Assembly (NCBI RefSeq): GCF_036345995.1 | Contig: NZ_CP107796.1 | Location: forward strand, 310,001-374,000 | Direction: 5' to 3' | DNA: 64,000 nt | Origin: Streptomyces sp. NBC_00557 | Lineage (GTDB): Bacteria; Actinomycetota; Actinomycetes; Streptomycetales; Streptomycetaceae | Shown here: positions 37,815 to 47,221 of the stretch, piece by piece | Layout: every line of letters begins with the position of its first letter | Position numbering within the stretch: position 1 is the stretch's first letter | Notes under the pieces: model-generated | What the model saw: the letters and a program-made list of their open reading frames with translations, nothing else | Database searches by the model: none | What the model was told of the DNA's origin: nothing | Made by a program: the position numbers and the translations under genes

Positions 37815-38035
37815 GTTCGCGAATACCTCACAGGTCTGTCGCCTGAACTGATGCCAGACACTGTAAAACGCGTTCGCGCCGGTCACACATCGCGCACGGC
37901 GAGGAGTTCCCCCGCAGACGAACACCGCGCACCGGCCCCGCCGTTGTCGCCGTGAAGCTCTCGCCGCCGTGCCCCGGTACGTCCGCGCCGGGAAATTCCC
38001 TGCCGTGGTGGGCGGGAAGGGCGGAGACTCGTCCC

Positions 38036-38653
38036 ATGAGTGACATGGAGGCGTTCCGGGAGGCGGTGATCGCGTGGGCGGCCGGCGGCCAGGGCGGGCC
38101 CGCGCGGGAGCTGGCCGTGCGGCTGCCCGTCCGGGCGGCCGTTCTGCTGGAAGGGCTGAGCGACGTCGCGGCCATCGAGGCGCTGGCCGCGCGCCACGGC
38201 CGGAACCTGGCGGCCGAGGGGGTGTGCGTGCTGCCGATGGGCGGCGCCATGAGCGTCGGGCGCTTCGCCCGGCTGCTCGGTCCGCACGGCCTGGGCCTGC
38301 ACCTGACGGGACTGTGCGACGAGCGCGAGCGTGGCTACTACGCCCGTGCCCTGGAGCGGGACGGCGCGGCGCGGCACGGGTTCTTCGTCTGCGCGGCGGA
38401 TCTGGAGGACGAGCTCATCCGCGCGCTGGGCGTCAGGCGCGTGGAGGCACTCGTCCGGGCGGAGGGCGATCTGCGCGCCCTCCGCACATTTCTGCGTCAG
38501 CCCGCCCAGCGGGACCGTACCGCGGAGCAGCAGTTGCGCCGCTTCCTCGGAACGAAGAAGGGGCGCAAGATCCACTACGGCCGGGTCCTGGTCGAGGCCC
38601 TCGACCCCGAGCATGTCCCCGCCCCGCTCGCCGGCCTGCTCACCAGCCTGTGA
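38036..38653 (+). CDS. Stand-alone TOPRIM (OLD-family-like) protein
   Basis: The 205-residue protein has a TOPRIM fold: AVLLEGLSDVAAIEALAARHG (Glu of the TOPRIM motif followed by SD), CVLPMGGAMSVGRFARLLGP, then LTGLCDERERGYYARAL. This matches the C-terminal nuclease part of OLD-family proteins, but no ABC ATPase domain is present. The C-terminal Arg/Lys-rich part (QQLRRFLGTKKGRKIHYGRVLVEALD) is typical of the streptomycete stand-alone form. Probably a metal-dependent nucleic-acid enzyme. The gene is monocistronic, divergent from htpG. Confidence 0.7.
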   Translation: MSDMEAFREAVIAWAAGGQGGPARELAVRLPVRAAVLLEGLSDVAAIEALAARHGRNLAAEGVCVLPMGGAMSVGRFARLLGPHGLGLHLTGLCDERERGYYARALERDGAARHGFFVCAADLEDELIRALGVRRVEALVRAEGDLRALRTFLRQPAQRDRTAEQQLRRFLGTKKGRKIHYGRVLVEALDPEHVPAPLAGLLTSL

Positions 38654-38801
38654 CCGCCCGGGCGCGGGACCTGGTCAAGGGCGCGCGTCGCTTCCCGCAG
38701 GTGCGGGTGCTCGCGTTCACCTTCGACCGTGGCTCCGGCGCGCGGGCGCCCGGGAGCCCTGCCACCGTCCGCGCGCCGTCCGCCCGCCGGCCCGCCGGCG
38801 C

Positions 38802-41654
38802 TCAGTCGTCGGCGCGGGGGTCGGTGAGGGCTGCCGCGATCTCGTGGCGGCCCCGGATGCCGAGTTTGCGGTAGACGCTGGTCAGGTGGAACTCGACGGT
38901 GCGCTGGGTGAGGAACAGGGCTTCCGCGATCTCCCGGTTGGTGGCTCCCGCGGCGGCGCGCTCGGCGACCTGGCGCTCGCCGCCGCTGAGGGACTCGGCG
39001 GGCGAGGTGGTGCCGCGCCGCAGCCGGCCGCGCGCGGCGGCGAGGACCGGCCGCACCTCGTCGAGGAGCATCCTGTCCCCGCACAGGACCGCCGCGTCGA
39101 TGGAGCGGTGCAGCCGGGTCCGGGCGCCCTGGGCGTCACCGCGGTCGAACAGGCGCCGCCCGAGGAGGTATTCGGCGCGGGCGTGCTCCAGCCGGCCGGG
39201 GCTCCTGCCCAGCAGGTCGGCGGCCTCGGTCAGGTGGCCGAGGCCGGTGTCGCCCGGGGTGAGGACACCGCGCGCCAGGGCCAGCATGCCGCGCGCCCGG
39301 ACGGTCCCCCACTCGTCGACCGGCGCCGCGACGCGCTCCACGACGGCGTGCCCCTCGTGCTCGCGGCCGAGCCGGGCCAGCAGCTGGGCGGCGTCGAACC
39401 ACCAGGGCGCCAGCACGGGGTTGCCGATGCCGGCCGCGGCGAGGCTGTCGCCGCAGCGCAGCAGGTCGTCCAGCGCGCCTTCGAGGTCGCCCAGGGCTTC
39501 CCGGGTGCGGGCGCGGGTCATCAGGTAGGTGTGGTATTCGAGGGTGAACTGCTCCAGCCGGGGCCGCTGGATCCGGTCGAGGAGCTGCCGTGCCTTCTCC
39601 GGTTCGCCGCGCCGCACGTGGACGGCGGCGAGGGCGCACTGCGGGGAGACCGAGGTCGGCATCCGCAGCTCCCGGTCGAAGAGGTCGTGGGAGAACTGCG
39701 CGTCGGACAGGGCCTGGGTGACGTTCCCGGCCCACAGGTGCAGCTGGGCGCGGGTGGTGGAGACGAGGGCGCACTGCCAGGCCTCGCCGCGGTCCCGGGC
39801 CTGGGCGAGGAGTGTGCTCAGCGCGGCGAGGACGGGCTCGATCTCGTCCGCCAGGAACAGGGTGAGGGAGGCGCCGAGGGCTCCCCAGCCGCCCCGGGGG
39901 CCGTCGCCGAGGCGCAGGACGCGCTCGGCGGCGGGCACCAGCTCGGCGGCGGGCCGGCCCTCCAGGGTGCGCAGCGCGCACAGCATGCCCAGCAGCAGGC
40001 GTTCTTCCGGCGTCTCCCCGGGCGGCGGGGTGTAGTCGCTGAAGCGGCGGCTGACCCGGCCGACGGTGGACGTCTCGTCGAGGCCGGAGATCAGCACCAT
40101 GGCCTCCACGCGGGCGCGCAGGGCCTGGTCGGCGGGGGACGTGCCGAGTTCCCCGGCGGTCACGTCGAGGGTCTCGTTGACGAGGTCGAAGGCGCGCAGT
40201 GAGTTGTGGGCGCCGAGCGAGGTGACGCCGTACTGCAGGACCAGCCGGCAGCGGGTGCGGGGGTCGGCCGGCAGGGACAGCGCGTGTTCGAGGTGGCCCA
40301 GGGCGGTGCCGGGCGCGATGTGCGCGAAGACCCTGGCCGAGTGGGACAGCAGGTCCAGGTCGTCGGGCACGTGGCGCAGGGCGCGCGTCAGGTACTGGCC
40401 GGCCGTGGCGGGCGCGCCCCGCAGTTCGGCGCCGAGGGCGGCGGAGCGCAGGGCGGTGACCATCCAGGCCTCGGGGCTGGCCGGGAGCAGCATGAGCTGG
40501 ACGGCGACCTCCTCGACGGAGCGTCCGGCCTCGTCGAGGAGCCGGGCGGCGCGCTCGTGCAGCGCGGCGCGCTCGGCGGGCCGCAGGGTCTGCAGGACGG
40601 CCTCCCGGATGAGGTCGTGCCGGTAGGCGAGGGCGTCCGGCCGCAGCAGCCCGGCGGCGCGCAGGTCCTCGACGACGCGCTGGGCGGGCTCGGGCTGGGT
40701 GCCGGCGAGGGCGGCGACCGTGTCGACGGTCTCCTCCTCCAGTACGGCGACGGCCCGTGCCACGGCGAGCCGTTCGGCCGTGAGCCGGTCGATCTGGAAG
40801 CGGGCCACCAGGGCGAGGCCGGCTGCCTCGTCGGCCTCGTCGCCGGGCCCGGTGCGCGGGTCGCGTTCCTTCCAGCGCCCGGCCACCAGGTGCACGAGGA
40901 AGGGGGTGCCGCCGGTGATGCGCATGCAGGTGTCGACGAGTGCGGCGTCGGGCCGGCCGCCGAGGGCGTGGGCGAGGAGGTCGCCCACGGCTTCCTCGCC
41001 GAGCGGGTGCACGTCGAGGGTGAGGCAGGAGGGGACGTCGGCCATCTCCTCCAGCGCGGCGGGCAGCGCCTCCTCGGCCTCGGTGCGCACGGTGAGGAGC
41101 AGGACGACCGGCAGGTCCTCGGCGCGGCGCAGCAGAAAGCCGAGCCAGCGCAACGACGCCTCGTCGCACCACTGCAGGTCGTCGACGGCGAGGACGACCG
41201 GGCGCTCGGCGGCGAGTCCCGCGGTGAGCCAGTACAGGCCCTGCATCACGGCGTAGAGGTCGGCGGGGGCGGCGTCGGCGGCGCGGCCCGGGGTCAGGGC
41301 GGGCAGGGCGAGGCGGGCGCTGCCGCGCAGCAGCGGGTGCCCCGCGGTGTTGCCCTCGGTCAGGTGCAGCGGTGCGAACAGGGACCGGACGACCTCGTAG
41401 GCGCCGCTGCCGTTCTCCGGGCACTTGGCGGTGAGCACGCAGGCGTCGTCGCGGGCCAGTTGCTCGGTCGCGGCGTCGATCGCGGCGCTCATCAGCCGGG
41501 TCTTGCCGATGCCGGCGGGGCCGCGCAGCAGCACGGCCCGGCCGGTGCCCTTGACCTGCTCGCGAATGAGGGAGAGTTCCGCTTCCCGGCCGACGAGCCG
41601 CGGCGGGACCTCGCCATCTGTCGTCTCTCCGTTTCCGACGCTGCGCAGGGCCAC
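38802..41654 (-). CDS. LAL-type LuxR regulator (large ATPase)
   Basis: The protein of about 950 residues has an N-terminal AAA module, Walker A RGPAGIGKTRL near 45-55 and Walker B PVVLAVDDLQW near 165, then a long TPR-like region. The C-terminal LuxR helix-turn-helix is LSGGERQVAERAAAGATNREIAEALFLTQRTVEFHLTSVYRKLGI. Such regulators commonly control antibiotic clusters or carbon use. I prefer the GTG at 41654, which has AGGAG upstream; an upstream GTG at 41684 would add ten residues and include a TTA leucine codon, relevant to bldA control. The 1.1 kb upstream holds phased repeats. Confidence 0.85.
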   Translation of the reverse strand: MALRSVGNGETTDGEVPPRLVGREAELSLIREQVKGTGRAVLLRGPAGIGKTRLMSAAIDAATEQLARDDACVLTAKCPENGSGAYEVVRSLFAPLHLTEGNTAGHPLLRGSARLALPALTPGRAADAAPADLYAVMQGLYWLTAGLAAERPVVLAVDDLQWCDEASLRWLGFLLRRAEDLPVVLLLTVRTEAEEALPAALEEMADVPSCLTLDVHPLGEEAVGDLLAHALGGRPDAALVDTCMRITGGTPFLVHLVAGRWKERDPRTGPGDEADEAAGLALVARFQIDRLTAERLAVARAVAVLEEETVDTVAALAGTQPEPAQRVVEDLRAAGLLRPDALAYRHDLIREAVLQTLRPAERAALHERAARLLDEAGRSVEEVAVQLMLLPASPEAWMVTALRSAALGAELRGAPATAGQYLTRALRHVPDDLDLLSHSARVFAHIAPGTALGHLEHALSLPADPRTRCRLVLQYGVTSLGAHNSLRAFDLVNETLDVTAGELGTSPADQALRARVEAMVLISGLDETSTVGRVSRRFSDYTPPPGETPEERLLLGMLCALRTLEGRPAAELVPAAERVLRLGDGPRGGWGALGASLTLFLADEIEPVLAALSTLLAQARDRGEAWQCALVSTTRAQLHLWAGNVTQALSDAQFSHDLFDRELRMPTSVSPQCALAAVHVRRGEPEKARQLLDRIQRPRLEQFTLEYHTYLMTRARTREALGDLEGALDDLLRCGDSLAAAGIGNPVLAPWWFDAAQLLARLGREHEGHAVVERVAAPVDEWGTVRARGMLALARGVLTPGDTGLGHLTEAADLLGRSPGRLEHARAEYLLGRRLFDRGDAQGARTRLHRSIDAAVLCGDRMLLDEVRPVLAAARGRLRRGTTSPAESLSGGERQVAERAAAGATNREIAEALFLTQRTVEFHLTSVYRKLGIRGRHEIAAALTDPRADD

Positions 41655-42758
41655 CGCGACTCCTAACACCGCCCGGCGGATCACGGCGGGGCGCCGGTCC
41701 GTCCGTGGGCTTCATCGATGGGGGTTGTTGCGGGAGGCGGTCACGGGACGCGCCTCGTGGGTGCGGTCGGTTCCTCGCACCCCGGCGAGCCGGCCCCGGT
41801 CTCGGCCGTCGCGTCTGTGGACGGAGGACCAAGGCGAGTGGGGCGCGCGGGGAGGAACGCGGCCTGGTCAGAACCGCGTCGTCCCGCTGGTCGCCGGGGT
41901 CGCGCGATCACCGTACCAGGGCTGGTGCGGACCGCCACCGGCTCTGCCACACGGTCGGTGCGGGCTGCGGCACGGTTGCTTTCGCATTCGGGCACGCGTC
42001 CAGGTGATTCGGGCACGGCGGCACGGGTGCCGGGCAGGACGTTCGCCGCGCCGGCTGGTCGAGCCGAGGGGCGGAGGCGGCGGGGCCATGGGTGGTGACC
42101 TGTGTTTTTCCTGACTCGGGCCGGTCGGGCCGCGGGGAGTGGAAGAGCTGTCCGGCATGGTGGGCGGGTACGCAGATTCGGGCACGGACAGAGGGGGATT
42201 CGGGCAGGGACAGGGGGCATTCGGGCACGCACGCGCTGCTCGGGGTCGAGCGCGGGCCGGAGCGCCGCGTGCATGGGCCGGTGGGTCCGAGTAGGCGGCC
42301 CCCGGATTGTCAGGCGCATGGGCCCGGATGGGGCTCGTGGGCCTGAGTCGGCTGCGCGGCCCGGATTCGGTGCGCAGGCTGGGAGTTGGCTCACGGACGG
42401 GGGTCGGGCATGGAGACCCGGGCTCGGAACGCGCGCCGGGGGTCGCGGGCGCGCGGGCGCCCCGAGGCCGGCTGCATGGGCGAGGGGTGGGCTCATGGCC
42501 GGGTCGGCTGCGCGGGCCGGGGTCGGCGTGCGGGCCGACGCGTTCAAGCGGCGAGGGTGGTCGCGTTCGACGGCGAGGGGGCCGCATCGGGCCGGCAGCC
42601 GAGGGGGTGGGGCTGCGGCAGGCTCCTCGCCGGCTCTCCGGGGTTCCGGGTGAGGTGTCCGGGCCGGGGGTGGTGCGTTGGGGCGGGGTCTGCGGTCCGG
42701 GCCGGCGTCGTGGGGTGGGAGCCGGTGGTCCGAGGCGCGGACCGCGCGTAGGGAGGTG
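41655..42758. other. 1.1-kb noncoding region upstream of the LAL gene
   Basis: No open frame here resembles a protein; the translations are low-complexity Arg/Pro/Gly text on both strands. The region contains five ATTCGGGCA copies in 21/22-base phase (see the repeat entry). From about 42290 to 42420 there are looser GGATT-type units of similar size. It lies upstream of the LAL gene and downstream of the PucR gene, both on the minus strand, so it is most likely a long control region. Confidence 0.5.
41986..42228. repeat. Phased direct repeats of ATTCGGGCA(C/G)
   Basis: Copies begin at 41986, 42007, 42176, 42198 and 42219, with spacings 21, 169, 22 and 21 bases. In the second group the spacer GGACAG plus a G-run is also repeated. 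The 21-base period equals two DNA turns, so all copies would face one side of the helix. A weaker copy (ACTCGGGC) lies at 42114. Confidence 0.75.
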
Positions 42759-43958
42759 TCAGGAGGCCGCTGCGGCGATGCGCCGGGGCGGCGGGAAGGC
42801 CGCGGGCTGCTGCTGGTGCTTGCGGGCGGCGCGCGTGTCGTGTCCGGCGCGGCGGGCGCTGCGCTGGAGGCGGGTCACCGCGACCACGGCGAGGGCCGCG
42901 CGCAGGGTGGCGAGGCCGCGCAGACCCTCGGGGCGCTGACCGGTGAGCAGGGCGATCCGCTGGAGCCGGCGATCGAGGGTGTTGCGGTGGATGCCCAGGC
43001 GCAGACAGGCCCGGTGGCGTACTCCGTCGGCGGCGATGAGGGCGGCGAGGGTGTCCCAGAGCACGGGGTGCTCGTGCAGCGGCTCGACCATGCGGACGAG
43101 GCGTTCGGAGACGGCCGGGGTGGCCGCGGCGCCGTACTCGACCAGGACGTCGTCGAGTTCGTACACGCCGGGCGGGGAGCCGAGCGCGAGGAGGGTGGCG
43201 CAGATGCCGTCGACGATCGACAGCCCACTCTCATCGAGCAGTTCCCGCGCGCCGGTGCCACCGGTTCGGGGATCCTGCCGGTGGACGGCGATCCACACCT
43301 CGCCCGGAAGGTCCTGATGAGCGGCGCGGGCCAGTGCGACGGCCTCCTTCTGGCCCGTGTCGCAGAGCAGCACATGGGCGCCCTCGGGGGAGCCGAGCAC
43401 CGTGGTGACGGCGTGGCCCCGGAAGGCCCGCTCGATGTCGGCACGGGTGCAGGACGGCGCCCGGACGCCGAGCACCGCGCGGGCGCCGGGGGCGGAGTCC
43501 GAGCCGGCCGCCGGGGCGGGGGCGGGGGCGGCGAAGGGTGCCGGCCGCGGCAGTTCGGGGGCGGGGTCGGCGCCGATCTCGAAGAAGCCGCAGCTCAGTT
43601 CCCGGCCGACCCGGCGGCCCGCGTCACCGAGCCGCAGCACGGTGACCTCGTACCCGAGGGAGTCCTGTTCCTGGCCGCCGACGGTGCAGCGGTCGATGAG
43701 CCGGCGCGTCATCGTGCGCAGCATGGCGAGCAGGTCGTCGACGGATCCGCCGCGCCGCGCCCATGCGCGGCCCTCCGCGCGGATCCGGGCCGCGCTCTCG
43801 GTGCTCCAGTCCCCCTGGCCGGACACGACCTCGGTCAGGGCGGAGAAGATCTCCCACTGCACTCGGCGCCGAGCGTCGTCGGCGTCGTCGTTCCCAGGGG
43901 CCCCTTCGGCCGGGAAGAGCAGGTCAGGCTCGGTTGTCGCCGCCGCGTATGTCCTCAT
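42759..43958 (-). CDS. PucR-family transcriptional regulator
   Basis: The 399-residue protein has an N-terminal helical domain (about 30-120), a central Ala/Pro-rich linker, a mixed alpha/beta middle segment, and the PucR C-terminal HTH (HPVLWDTLAALIAADGVRHRACLRLGIHRNTLDRRLQRIALLTG). The usual hallmark is the HRNTL/HRNTVxYRL helix, seen here as GIHRNTLDRRLQ. It ends in a basic tail. PucR-type regulators respond to metabolites; the target is unknown. It is divergent from the response regulator gene, with about 200 bases between. Confidence 0.82.
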   Translation of the reverse strand: MRTYAAATTEPDLLFPAEGAPGNDDADDARRRVQWEIFSALTEVVSGQGDWSTESAARIRAEGRAWARRGGSVDDLLAMLRTMTRRLIDRCTVGGQEQDSLGYEVTVLRLGDAGRRVGRELSCGFFEIGADPAPELPRPAPFAAPAPAPAAGSDSAPGARAVLGVRAPSCTRADIERAFRGHAVTTVLGSPEGAHVLLCDTGQKEAVALARAAHQDLPGEVWIAVHRQDPRTGGTGARELLDESGLSIVDGICATLLALGSPPGVYELDDVLVEYGAAATPAVSERLVRMVEPLHEHPVLWDTLAALIAADGVRHRACLRLGIHRNTLDRRLQRIALLTGQRPEGLRGLATLRAALAVVAVTRLQRSARRAGHDTRAARKHQQQPAAFPPPRRIAAAAS

Positions 43959-44161
43959 GTCCGGTCAGCAAAGACCACGAACATCAAAGGTGCATCAAAG
44001 CTCGCTCAGAGAGCGATCGGAATCCTGAGCCGCCCGATCACCCCTGTGCCATCATGACCACAACGGCAAGTGGTCTCTGTCTCCTTCGACTCGGCGGCGG
44101 ATATCGGGAGCAGATATCGGCGGCGCAGGTCCGAACTCACTCCGATGGTGCGACACACACG

Positions 44162-44887
44162 ATGACCAGAAGCGACACGTCCGCGAAGTCCACGGTGCTC
44201 GTCGTGGAGGACGAGTCCAGCATCGCCTCCATGCTCACGATGGCGCTCCAGTTCATGGGCTTCGAGGTGGTCACCGCGGCGTGCGGGTCCGAGGCCCTCG
44301 ACCGCGCCGCCCGGCACGCCCCGGACGTGATCCTGCTGGACGTCGTCCTGCCCGACATGGACGGCTTCGAGGTCTGCCGGCGGCTGCGGGACACCGGTGT
44401 CCACACGCCCGTACTGTTCGTGACCGCGCGGGACGCCGTCTCCGACAAGATCCGCGGCCTCGAACTCGCCGACGACTACGTGACCAAGCCGTTCGACCTC
44501 AACGAAGTGGTGGCGCGGATACGTGCGGTGATGCGCCGGGGCCGTGAGATAGCGCCGTCCAACAGCCGCAGGCTGCGCGCCGGCTGGGTGGAACTGGACC
44601 GCGACACCCGGGAGGTGTGGCGGCACGGTAAGCCGGTGCAGCTGTCCTCGACGGAGTTCGCGCTGCTGCAGTACCTGCTGGAGAACGCCGACCAGGTGAT
44701 CTCCAAGGCGCAGATGCTCGACAACGTGTGGAGTTATGACTTCCAGGGCGAGTCGGGCATCGTGGAGACGTACATCTACTACCTCCGGCGCAAACTCGGG
44801 GACACCGACCAGACGCTCATCCACACCGTTCGCGGAGCGGGCTATCTGGTGCGCACCAGCCCTCCCTCGTACGTCACGGAGGGCTGA
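44162..44887 (+). CDS. OmpR/PhoB-family response regulator
   Basis: The 241-residue protein has a receiver domain (VLVVEDESSIASML with the acidic pair, ILLDVVLPDMDG with the phosphorylated Asp at about residue 60, LFVTARD, YVTKPFDL with the conserved Lys). A winged-helix domain follows (LSSTEFALLQYLLENADQVISKAQMLDNVW, YIYYLRRKLGD, VRGAGYLVR). Compared with the usual GLxxGADDYVTKPF, one residue is missing (GLELADDYV). The kinase gene starts four bases after its stop, so they form one operon. Confidence 0.9.
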   Translation: MTRSDTSAKSTVLVVEDESSIASMLTMALQFMGFEVVTAACGSEALDRAARHAPDVILLDVVLPDMDGFEVCRRLRDTGVHTPVLFVTARDAVSDKIRGLELADDYVTKPFDLNEVVARIRAVMRRGREIAPSNSRRLRAGWVELDRDTREVWRHGKPVQLSSTEFALLQYLLENADQVISKAQMLDNVWSYDFQGESGIVETYIYYLRRKLGDTDQTLIHTVRGAGYLVRTSPPSYVTEG

Positions 44888-44891
44888 ACCC

Positions 44892-46376
44892 GTGCCCACC
44901 GCCACCGGCGCCGTGCCGGACCGCCGCGGGACGGCGCGGACCCGCCCCGCGCTCAGGCCGAAGTCCCGCAGGCTCACCAGGGCCCTCCTCGCCCTCACCG
45001 CCCTCGGCGTCCTCGGCACGGAGGGCTACTGCGCGCTTCCCCTGTCCGACCGGGCTCGGGACCACACCGATCGGCAGCCCGTGTCCGTGGCTGTGTCGGC
45101 GGCGACCGACACTGGGCGCGGAGGGGGTGTGGTGCGGGCGGTGCGGCCCCGGACCGATGACGCGCCGGTGACCGCCGGGCGGACTCCGGGTGACGCCACG
45201 TACGCCATCGCGCAGTTCGTCGGCGGTCGGACCCTCGTGGACGCGGGCGCCCCGGGAGTTGTACGGGTGTCCGCGGCCCCAATTGCCGGTCTTGATCGAC
45301 TTGTTGACGCCCGTACGACCCGGGTCGACGCCCGAACGGTCGCCTTGGGTGCGGAGTCCGGCGAACAAGCGGCACTGTGTCCCGTCGTACGGGCCGAACT
45401 CGTCGTCGGCGTGCCGGTGATGGGCCTGCTCGTGCTCGGGGCCCTGTGGTGCAGTCGGCGCACCCTGCTGCCGATCCGGGAGATGAACCGGACCGCCCGC
45501 CGGATCGCGGAGGCGAGCGACCAGCCCTCCGAGCGGCTCCCCTCGGTTCCCCGACCGCCGCGGGATCTTCAGTGCACGGCCGATACCCTGAACTACCTGC
45601 TGCGGCGCATCGAGGAGGGGGCCGTGCGACGCAAGCAGGCGGAGCTTCGGCTGCACGAACTGGTCGGCGCGGCCAGTCATGAACTGCGCACCCCGCTGAC
45701 GACCATCACCGGTTACACCCAACTGGCCCGCATCGGGGCGCTGGACGACCCGCGCCGGCTCGACCAGGCGATGGAACAGGTCCAGCGCGAGATCCAGCGC
45801 ATGAACCGGCTGGTGGAGGACCTGCTGCTGCTCGCCCGGCTGAGCCAGGGCGGGCTGCTCGAACAGCGGCCGGTGGACCTGGCCGAGGTGTGCGCCGAGG
45901 CCGTGGCCCGGGCGCAGTCCCCCGGCGCCCGGCACGCGCTGCGCTGTGTGACGGAGTCCCCGACCCACATGGTGGAGGGGGACCGTCACCGGCTGGAGCA
46001 GGTGATCGGCCATCTCATCTCCAACGTGCTGCTCCACACGCCCGAGAACACCTCGGCCGAGGTACGGCTGCGGCTGGACGGCGACCGTCAGGTGATCGAC
46101 GTGGTGGACGAGGGCCCGGGCGTTCCCGAGGCGGCCCGGGAGCACGTCTTCGAGCCGTTCTTCCGCGCGGAGAACACCCCGCCGGCGCCGGACGGCGATC
46201 CCTGCCGGGGGCGCGGACTGGGGCTGAGCGTGGCCGCGGCCGTGGTGAAGGCCCATGGCGGCACGATCGCCCTGCGGCCGACCGAGCGGGGGGCGTGGTT
46301 CCACGTCGCCCTGCCCGCGCTGGACGAGCGGGCCCGGCCCGAGACCGCCTCGGTGGCGCGGGCCGCCCTCTCCTAG
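44892..46376 (+). CDS. Sensor histidine kinase paired with the response regulator
   Basis: The 494-residue protein has a first membrane helix near 30-50 (ALLALTALGVLGTEGYCALPL), a poorly ordered extracellular segment, a second helix near 175-195 (VVGVPVMGLLVLGALWC) and HAMP-like residues. The dimerisation helix has ASHELRTPLTTITGY with the phosphorylated His, and the catalytic domain has N (HLISNVLLHTP), G1 (VVDEGPGVP) and G2 (GRGLGLSVA) boxes. It lies four bases after the response regulator gene, starting at GTG. The signal is unknown. Confidence 0.88.
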   Translation: MPTATGAVPDRRGTARTRPALRPKSRRLTRALLALTALGVLGTEGYCALPLSDRARDHTDRQPVSVAVSAATDTGRGGGVVRAVRPRTDDAPVTAGRTPGDATYAIAQFVGGRTLVDAGAPGVVRVSAAPIAGLDRLVDARTTRVDARTVALGAESGEQAALCPVVRAELVVGVPVMGLLVLGALWCSRRTLLPIREMNRTARRIAEASDQPSERLPSVPRPPRDLQCTADTLNYLLRRIEEGAVRRKQAELRLHELVGAASHELRTPLTTITGYTQLARIGALDDPRRLDQAMEQVQREIQRMNRLVEDLLLLARLSQGGLLEQRPVDLAEVCAEAVARAQSPGARHALRCVTESPTHMVEGDRHRLEQVIGHLISNVLLHTPENTSAEVRLRLDGDRQVIDVVDEGPGVPEAAREHVFEPFFRAENTPPAPDGDPCRGRGLGLSVAAAVVKAHGGTIALRPTERGAWFHVALPALDERARPETASVARAALS

Positions 46377-46476
46377 CGGCGGTTACCGTCCGGGGCTCTG
46401 CTCGCGCAGGTCCGCCGGTTCCGTGCCACACGCCTGTTGCGTCCCGCATCCAGTACGTCGAGTCCCTCACGCATGC

Positions 46477-46685
46477 GAGCGCCGTGAGGTCCCGAACACG
46501 AACGCTATGCGGTCACAGACACCCGCGCTCTGCGGACGCGTGTGCGGGCACCGCACGGTCCCGCAGACGAGCGATGCGCAGCCGGCCCGTACGCGAGCGC
46601 CGCGCAGTCCCGTACACGAGCGCCGCGCAGTCCCGAACACGAGCGTCGCGCGGTCACGCATGCGCACGCCGTGCGGTCACTGCCC
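46477..46685. repeat. Tandem array of about nine 23-bp repeats
   Basis: Units start at 46477, 46500, 46523, 46546, 46569 (26 bases), 46595, 46618, 46641 and 46664 (partial). Each starts near GAGCGCCGCG, with a GGTCCCG or AGTCCCG centre and an ACAC end. Units at 46595 and 46618 differ at one base; outer units are more worn. A degenerate unit may precede at 46454. The period is not a multiple of three and no frame crosses the array, so it is not protein-coding. Confidence 0.8.
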
Positions 46686-46786
46686 GGTGGGCCGTTCCCC
46701 GCCTGATCGGTTCCCGTCGGGCCGCCCCGGAAGGGCGCGCGGTGGCCACCATCGCCCTGCGGGTGTCACGCGGATCACGGGGAAAA

Positions 46787-46802
46787 CCAGGGATTTCCCT
46801 AG
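46787..46802. promoter_or_regulatory. PimM-like (PAS-LuxR) operator before the second kinase gene
   Basis: CCAGGGATTTCCCTAG matches the PAS-LuxR consensus CTVGGGAWWTCCCBAG in 15 of 16 positions and is nearly palindromic. It lies about 420 bases upstream of the proposed kinase start. Confidence 0.6.
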
Positions 46803-47221
46803 CTTTTCCCGGACGGGGGTCGTGCGGGTCCGGGGCCGGCGGGGCAACGCCGGCGACGCTTCCAGTACCGGCGGGGCCGGATCGCGCACGGCCTGTGCCG
46901 CATCCCGACTCGCCGTAGTGAACTGGGGTTTCGTGCGGTCGTCGCACGCGGCGACGGGAGCGTCGCGGGGCGCTACGATCCGGTACTCGCCGCTCGCCCG
47001 GCGGCCAAGTTCCGCAGGTGCCCGCCGCGCCGTCCCGGCGCGTGCGACCGCTCCCGCACGAGGTGTCTACGCGGGCCCACCTGCGAAGGTCTGGTTGTCA
47101 ACTTCTGTGGCCCTTCGAAAGATCTCAGCCAGCCCCTGAAACCCTGCGATTCCCCGAACTTGGGTATCGTGCCGCAGCAAGGCTTTTTCTCGTCGCTTTC
47201 ACGCCGCGACCTGGACGGACG

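Larger units (their letters stand above)
46377..47221. other. 0.85-kb noncoding region between the two kinase genes
   Basis: It contains a 23-base tandem array at 46477-46685 and a PimM-like palindrome at 46787-46802 with a second weaker TTTTCCC half after it. Only low-complexity frames are present. I see no gene. The second kinase may start further upstream than given, but residues there look random. Confidence 0.5.

Noticed and set aside
41741..42547. Pro/Arg-rich minus-strand frame with recurring CPN/CPE units
   Set aside because: The periodicity comes from the DNA repeats, several frames are open, and composition fits none of the real genes here.
46477..46685. CRISPR array
   Set aside because: Units are contiguous with no unique spacers and vary among themselves, so it is a tandem repeat; no cas genes are present.
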